Positions 60,582 to 64,000 of a stretch of 64,000 nucleotides of DNA are shown one piece after another. Source of the DNA: a bacterium (lineage in GTDB: Bacteria > Verrucomicrobiota > Verrucomicrobiia > Limisphaerales > UBA11358). The stretch's first letter is position 1. The number at the start of each line of letters is the position of its first letter. A program made the position numbers and the translations under genes. The notes beneath the pieces are model-generated. The model was not told the DNA's origin and searched no databases. It worked only from the letters and a program-made list of their open reading frames with translations. The stretch is from the NCBI GenBank assembly GCA_021780905.1, contig JAJXXW010000044.1:23948-87947 (forward strand). The letters run 5' to 3'.

Positions 60582-61595
60582 TCAGGCGACGACTTTGATG
60601 CGGCCCTCGCGATGCGCCTTCAGCAATTCGATGTCGGCCTCGACCATCAACTTGACCAGTTGCTTGAAGGTGGTTTTTGGTTTCCAGCGCAGTTGCTTTT
60701 CCGCTTTTCCACCATCGCCGATAAGCAAATCCACTTCCGCCGGGCGCAGATAACGCGGATCGAACTCGACATGCTTCTGCCAGTCCAGGCCGGCGATGCC
60801 GAAGGCTTCCTCCAAAAATTCGCGCACCGAATGCGTCTCGCCAGTGGCGATGACATAATCATCCGGCTCCGGCTGCTGCAACATCAGCCACATTGCCTCG
60901 ACATATTCCTTGGCGTAACCCCAGTCGCGCTTGGCGTCCAGATTGCCGAGCGTCACTTTGTCCTGCAAGCCCGCCTGGATGTGGGCCACGGCCAGGGTGA
61001 TTTTGCGGGTGACAAACGCCTCGCCGCGCCGGGGCGATTCGTGGTTGAACAAAATGCCGTTGCTGGCGTGCAGCCCATAGGATTCGCGGTAATTCACCGT
61101 GGCCCAGTGGGCGCAAACCTTCGCCACCGCATACGGACTGCGCGGATGAAACGGCGTCACCTCCGTCTGCGGCACCTGTTGCACCTTGCCGAACATCTCG
61201 CTCGACGAAGCCTGGTAAAAGCGCGGCGTCAAGCCGGAAGCGCGGATCGCTTCCAGCAACCGCAATGCGCCGGTCGCCGTCACATCCATGGTGTATTCAG
61301 GAATGTCGAAGCTCACGCGCACATGGCTTTGCGACGCCAGATTGTAAACTTCATCCGGCCGGACCTGTGTCAGCAGCCGGCCCAGCGAACTGATATCCGC
61401 CAAGTCCGCGTAATGCAGAAACAGCCGCTTCTCATGCAGGAGCGGATCCGCGTAAATCGCGTCCAGCCGGCCGCGATTGAACGAGCTGACCCGGCGCACA
61501 ATCCCATGCACCTCGTAGCCCTTCGACAACAGCAGCTCCGCCAGATAGGAGCCGTCCTGTCCCGTGATACCGGTGATCAATGCTTTTTTGCTCAT
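60582..61595 (-). CDS. gmd: GDP-mannose 4,6-dehydratase
   Basis: 337 residues from the ATG at 61595. [15 protein letters not shown], the [12 protein letters not shown] loop, [24 protein letters not shown] and [19 protein letters not shown] match Gmd closely. Converts GDP-mannose to GDP-4-keto-6-deoxy-mannose, the precursor of fucose, rhamnose and related sugars. Followed 2 bp later by its paralogue. Confidence 0.93.
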   Translation of the reverse strand: MSKKALITGITGQDGSYLAELLLSKGYEVHGIVRRVSSFNRGRLDAIYADPLLHEKRLFLHYADLADISSLGRLLTQVRPDEVYNLASQSHVRVSFDIPEYTMDVTATGALRLLEAIRASGLTPRFYQASSSEMFGKVQQVPQTEVTPFHPRSPYAVAKVCAHWATVNYRESYGLHASNGILFNHESPRRGEAFVTRKITLAVAHIQAGLQDKVTLGNLDAKRDWGYAKEYVEAMWLMLQQPEPDDYVIATGETHSVREFLEEAFGIAGLDWQKHVEFDPRYLRPAEVDLLIGDGGKAEKQLRWKPKTTFKQLVKLMVEADIELLKAHREGRIKVVA

Positions 61596-61635
61596 GAGAA
61601 AATTCGGTTTTGGAAACAGTCCTCGGCGGAGCGGA

Positions 61636-62358
61636 TCATAAACTAAAGCCGGCCGCCCGCGCGTCGGCGGCAAACATTTTCACAGTGTCGAGCGAAAGTT
61701 CGCCCAAATCCATGCCGGCCATCTTGATCGCCTTGCCCAGGATGTCATGCGGCACGGTGACGATGTGGCAACCGCAGTCGTTCGCCTGAAAAATGTTCAA
61801 CACCTCGCGCACGCTGGCCCAGAGCAGCTCCGCGCGCGGCAAACCGGCGAGAATCGTTTTGCTCCCGACCATGATGCCGACCGGATCAACGCCCGTGTCC
61901 GCGATGCGTCCGGCAAACACGGAAACGACGGCCGGCAATTTGGGGTTCAGCGCGGCGGCGACGCCTTTGACCTGTTCCAGTGTGAGGATCGCTGTGACGT
62001 TCAGCTTCACGCCTTCGTTCGCCAGCTCTTTGACGAGCGGCAGCGACGATTCGCCGCGCGTGTTGGTGATGGGAATTTTCACGTAAACATTTTTCCCCCA
62101 GCCGTTGATTTTGAGCGCTTGGCGCTTCATTTCGGGGAATTCGTCAGAGAAAACCTCCAACGACAGCGGCTTGACCGTGATGCTCTGCAAAATGTCGCGC
62201 GCAAACGCCTCGAAATCCATCAGTCCCGCCTTGCGCATCAGCGTTGGATTTGTCGTCAGGCCCTGGATGAGCGGGTTGGCGTTGAGATCCAGCATGCCCT
62301 TTTTATCCGCGCCGTCGGCGAAAATTTTGACGGACAAATCTTTGAGCGTGCGCTTCAT
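61636..62358 (-). CDS. Transaldolase-family (TalC-like) protein
   Basis: 240 residues. [13 protein letters not shown], Schiff-base lysine in [30 protein letters not shown] and [10 protein letters not shown]. The short length fits the fructose-6-phosphate aldolase/TalC subgroup. In this sugar-nucleotide cluster it may supply or remodel sugar phosphates. Which activity it has is not visible. Confidence 0.85.
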   Translation of the reverse strand: MKRTLKDLSVKIFADGADKKGMLDLNANPLIQGLTTNPTLMRKAGLMDFEAFARDILQSITVKPLSLEVFSDEFPEMKRQALKINGWGKNVYVKIPITNTRGESSLPLVKELANEGVKLNVTAILTLEQVKGVAAALNPKLPAVVSVFAGRIADTGVDPVGIMVGSKTILAGLPRAELLWASVREVLNIFQANDCGCHIVTVPHDILGKAIKMAGMDLGELSLDTVKMFAADARAAGFSL

Positions 62359-62361
62359 AAA

Positions 62362-62901
62362 TCAGTGTTTGCTTTGGGCCAAGATGATGTCCGCAGCTTC
62401 CCCCAGATGGCGAGCCGAAAAATCAGGTTTCTGTTTCAACTCCTCCATGTAGCCGCGATCAATGAAAATGGTCCGGCAGCCGGCGGCGTGCCCGCAGTCC
62501 ACATCGCGCCAGCGGTCGCCCACCATCCAGCTTTGGGCGAGATCAATGTTCAACGCCGCCGCCGCGCGCAGCAACATGCCGGGTTTGGGCTTGCGGCAAT
62601 CGCAGTCCGATGCGCTCCGGCCCGGATGAAAACAGATCTCGATGCCATCCAGGGCAATTACCTTTTGCATCTCGGTATGCATGGCCTCCACCAGTTCACG
62701 CGGCACGATGCCGCGGCCGACATCCGGCTGGTTGGTGGCCACCACGAGCAGAAAGCCCGCCGCCTTGAGTTTCACACAGGCTTCGGGGATGCCGGGCAGA
62801 ACTTCAAAATCCGCCAAGCTCATCGGCGGGAACGGCAAGCCGTCGCGCGTGATGGCGCGGTTGATGACACCGTCGCGGTCGAGGAAAACGGCGCGCTTCA
62901 C
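62362..62901 (-). CDS. gmhB: D-glycero-D-manno-heptose 1,7-bisphosphate 7-phosphatase
   Basis: 179 residues, HAD superfamily. FLDRDGVINRAI (nucleophile and acid Asp), VVATNQPDVGRG, zinc-binding CFHPGRSASDCDCRKPKPG, and MVGDRWRDVDCG. Dephosphorylates heptose bisphosphate in ADP-heptose synthesis, the step before RfaE2. It abuts the transaldolase gene with 3 bp between. Confidence 0.92.
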   Translation of the reverse strand: MKRAVFLDRDGVINRAITRDGLPFPPMSLADFEVLPGIPEACVKLKAAGFLLVVATNQPDVGRGIVPRELVEAMHTEMQKVIALDGIEICFHPGRSASDCDCRKPKPGMLLRAAAALNIDLAQSWMVGDRWRDVDCGHAAGCRTIFIDRGYMEELKQKPDFSARHLGEAADIILAQSKH

Positions 62902-62943
62902 TGTAAAAAGAGTCAGTTTTTGGTATTATTTACTCGTGGCATT

Positions 62944-63780
62944 TCACTTCAGTATTCCCGTGCGCCAGCGATACAGGCGGTTGTTCACATAAACTGCCGT
63001 GCCCATTCCCAGCCGCTCTGCAATCCACTTCACCGTCACCACCGTCTCCGCCCGCAAACGAACCGCCAACTTTACCTTGCTGGGGTCGCCTTTGGCGTGT
63101 TTCACCGGGTCGCTTTCCCGCCAGCGCCGCGCCGCCAATTCCTCGCGCACGATCCGTTCCGCCTTGGCCTCGGCGGCTTCCAGTCGCTCCGCCCCGTAAT
63201 GTTCCGCGCCGATGCGTTCCGTTATTTGCGCCGGATTGCCCGGTAATCCGTGTCCGCCCCTGCCTGCCGCTGCGCTGTCCCGCAAAATCCGATATTCCCC
63301 TAGCAACCGGTCCACCCGCAGCCACGCCGGACGTTTGCCTGGACTCTTCAAATACTCCGGCCAACTGCTCCAGCGATAAGCCGCCAACGGTTGTTCCGGC
63401 TTCAGCAGCCCGGCCCGCGCCAGGTTCAAATGCACATAATCAAAGACCGTCTTGAAATACCTCGCGCCGCTCCCGTCCACGAGCAACGCCTTGTAACGGC
63501 CGCTGAACAAATACCCGAACAGCTTGTGCCGCCGGTTGAACCGCGCCGTGTAAGTGCCCAGCCACCGTTTCATCCCAGCCACCAGATTAAGCTGCGGCGT
63601 CTCCGCCACCAAATGGAAATGGTTGGGCATCAGGCACAGCACATGAACCTGCCAGCCCGTCTTGGCGCAGTCCTCGCCCAAGGTGGCCAGGAAACGCTCC
63701 CGGTCCTGATCTTCTAGAAAGATGGGTTGCCGCCGGTCACCGCGATTCATCTCATGATAAATCGCGCCGGAATACTCCAT
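62944..63780 (-). CDS. REP-associated tyrosine transposase (RAYT), third lineage, with C-terminal extension
   Basis: 278 residues. Starts YHEMNRGDRRQPIF; HUH motif LMPNHFHLV (His54, His56); Tyr115 in FDYVHLNLARAGL. The last ~120 residues form an added helical region (IGAEHYGAERLEAAEAKAE, then VKWIAERLGMGTAVYVNNRL) resembling a DNA-binding helix-turn-helix. No array of hairpins is seen next to it. Confidence 0.88.
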   Translation of the reverse strand: MEYSGAIYHEMNRGDRRQPIFLEDQDRERFLATLGEDCAKTGWQVHVLCLMPNHFHLVAETPQLNLVAGMKRWLGTYTARFNRRHKLFGYLFSGRYKALLVDGSGARYFKTVFDYVHLNLARAGLLKPEQPLAAYRWSSWPEYLKSPGKRPAWLRVDRLLGEYRILRDSAAAGRGGHGLPGNPAQITERIGAEHYGAERLEAAEAKAERIVREELAARRWRESDPVKHAKGDPSKVKLAVRLRAETVVTVKWIAERLGMGTAVYVNNRLYRWRTGILK

Positions 63781-63876
63781 GCGCAGCTTGCGGCTGCCAT
63801 GCCGAAAAGAATGTCATCGCCACAAAAAGTTGTCAATGCCAAGCACTGATTGGTAGTGGTATAGTTTCAATCCTGG

Positions 63877-64000
63877 TGTGACCCAGTTAGAACTGGACAG
63901 GTGTTTATGTAGTTTTTGTTTGAGATGTTGTCAACGACCGTTGATAGAAAGTGGCTGGGGATGACATGGGCAGAGCGCTGTGGGGCGCGACTTCGTTGTA
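63877..64000 (-). mobile_element. End of an IS3-type insertion element (runs out of window)
   Basis: The transposase fragment (63905-64000) is followed by TGTGACCCAGTTAGAACTGG (from 63877), which has the look of a terminal inverted repeat. The other end lies outside, so target duplication cannot be checked. Confidence 0.55.
63905..64000 (-). CDS. IS3-family transposase OrfB, C-terminal end (partial)
   Basis: Only 31 residues are in the window, ending at a TAA (63905-63907). YNEVAPHSALPMSSPATF matches the C-terminal YN..RPHS.LG..TP..F motif of IS3-family integrase-core transposases. The usual Arg is Ala here and LGY is altered, so the copy may be diverged or decayed. Confidence 0.7.
   Translation of the reverse strand, partial: YNEVAPHSALPMSSPATFYQRSLTTSQTKTT

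Overview
The window looks like a chromosomal segment of a Verrucomicrobiota bacterium, most likely of the Pedosphaera/Limisphaerales type. This is inferred from the gene content, not from a marker-gene tree. Pointers are high G+C, a PEP-CTERM surface protein, a secreted 'SQNIVGYVN'-type protein, GspE-to-GspD type II secretion genes with overlapping ends, DUF1559-style pseudopilins, and many palindromic intergenic repeats accompanied by REP-associated tyrosine transposases (RAYTs).

Layout. (1) 1-10030 (+): a beta-1,3-glucan utilisation locus: the C-terminal part of a GH94-clan phosphorylase-like protein, a GPH-family sugar symporter, a GH17-like secreted hydrolase, a membrane-anchored orphan sensor-like module, a LamG/FN3 secreted protein and a GH81 endo-beta-1,3-glucanase. 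(2) 10250-26600: housekeeping genes: hemB, an STN-domain protein, DUF4230, mpl, dxs, xseB, xseA, an ABM-family protein, fabF-acpP-fabG, rpoZ, smpB, tRNA-Arg(CCG), prfC and an ABC-F ATPase. (3) 26615-32958: an accessory, repeat-rich stretch with two arrays of about 85-bp two-hairpin units around a RAYT, two low-G+C surface-protein genes, a DUF4258 gene broken by a REP pair next to an intact DUF2283 gene, a pseudopilin, and a second RAYT flanked by 222-bp direct repeats. (4) 32959-41095: a GspC-like protein, a C1A peptidase, an HU/IHF protein, hisS, a candidate giant structured RNA (about 36690-37550), cysK, rho and a WYL regulator. (5) 41221-56862: a sigma-54 promoter with a small secreted protein, then a type II secretion operon (gspE-F-G-H-I-J-K-L-M-C-D, with the secretin split over two genes) and an NtrB/NtrC-type two-component pair. 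(6) 56863-64000: gene fragments, then LPS/heptose/deoxyhexose genes (rfaE2, a GT4, two Gmd paralogues, a transaldolase-family protein, gmhB), a third RAYT and the end of an IS3-type element.

How the parts fit. The glucan locus would depolymerise beta-1,3-glucan outside the cytoplasm (GH81, GH17), import oligosaccharides (GPH symporter) and possibly phosphorolyse them inside. The type II system is the probable route for secreted hydrolases. The NtrC-type regulator beside it is a sigma-54 activator, and a near-consensus -24/-12 site lies upstream of the gene that precedes the secretion operon.

The most unusual items are the roughly 850-nt highly structured non-coding region with its own terminator, the REP/RAYT systems whose hairpins carry a GTAG foot, and the long prepilin leader peptides of GspH, I, J and K, which appear to be built from palindromic repeats.
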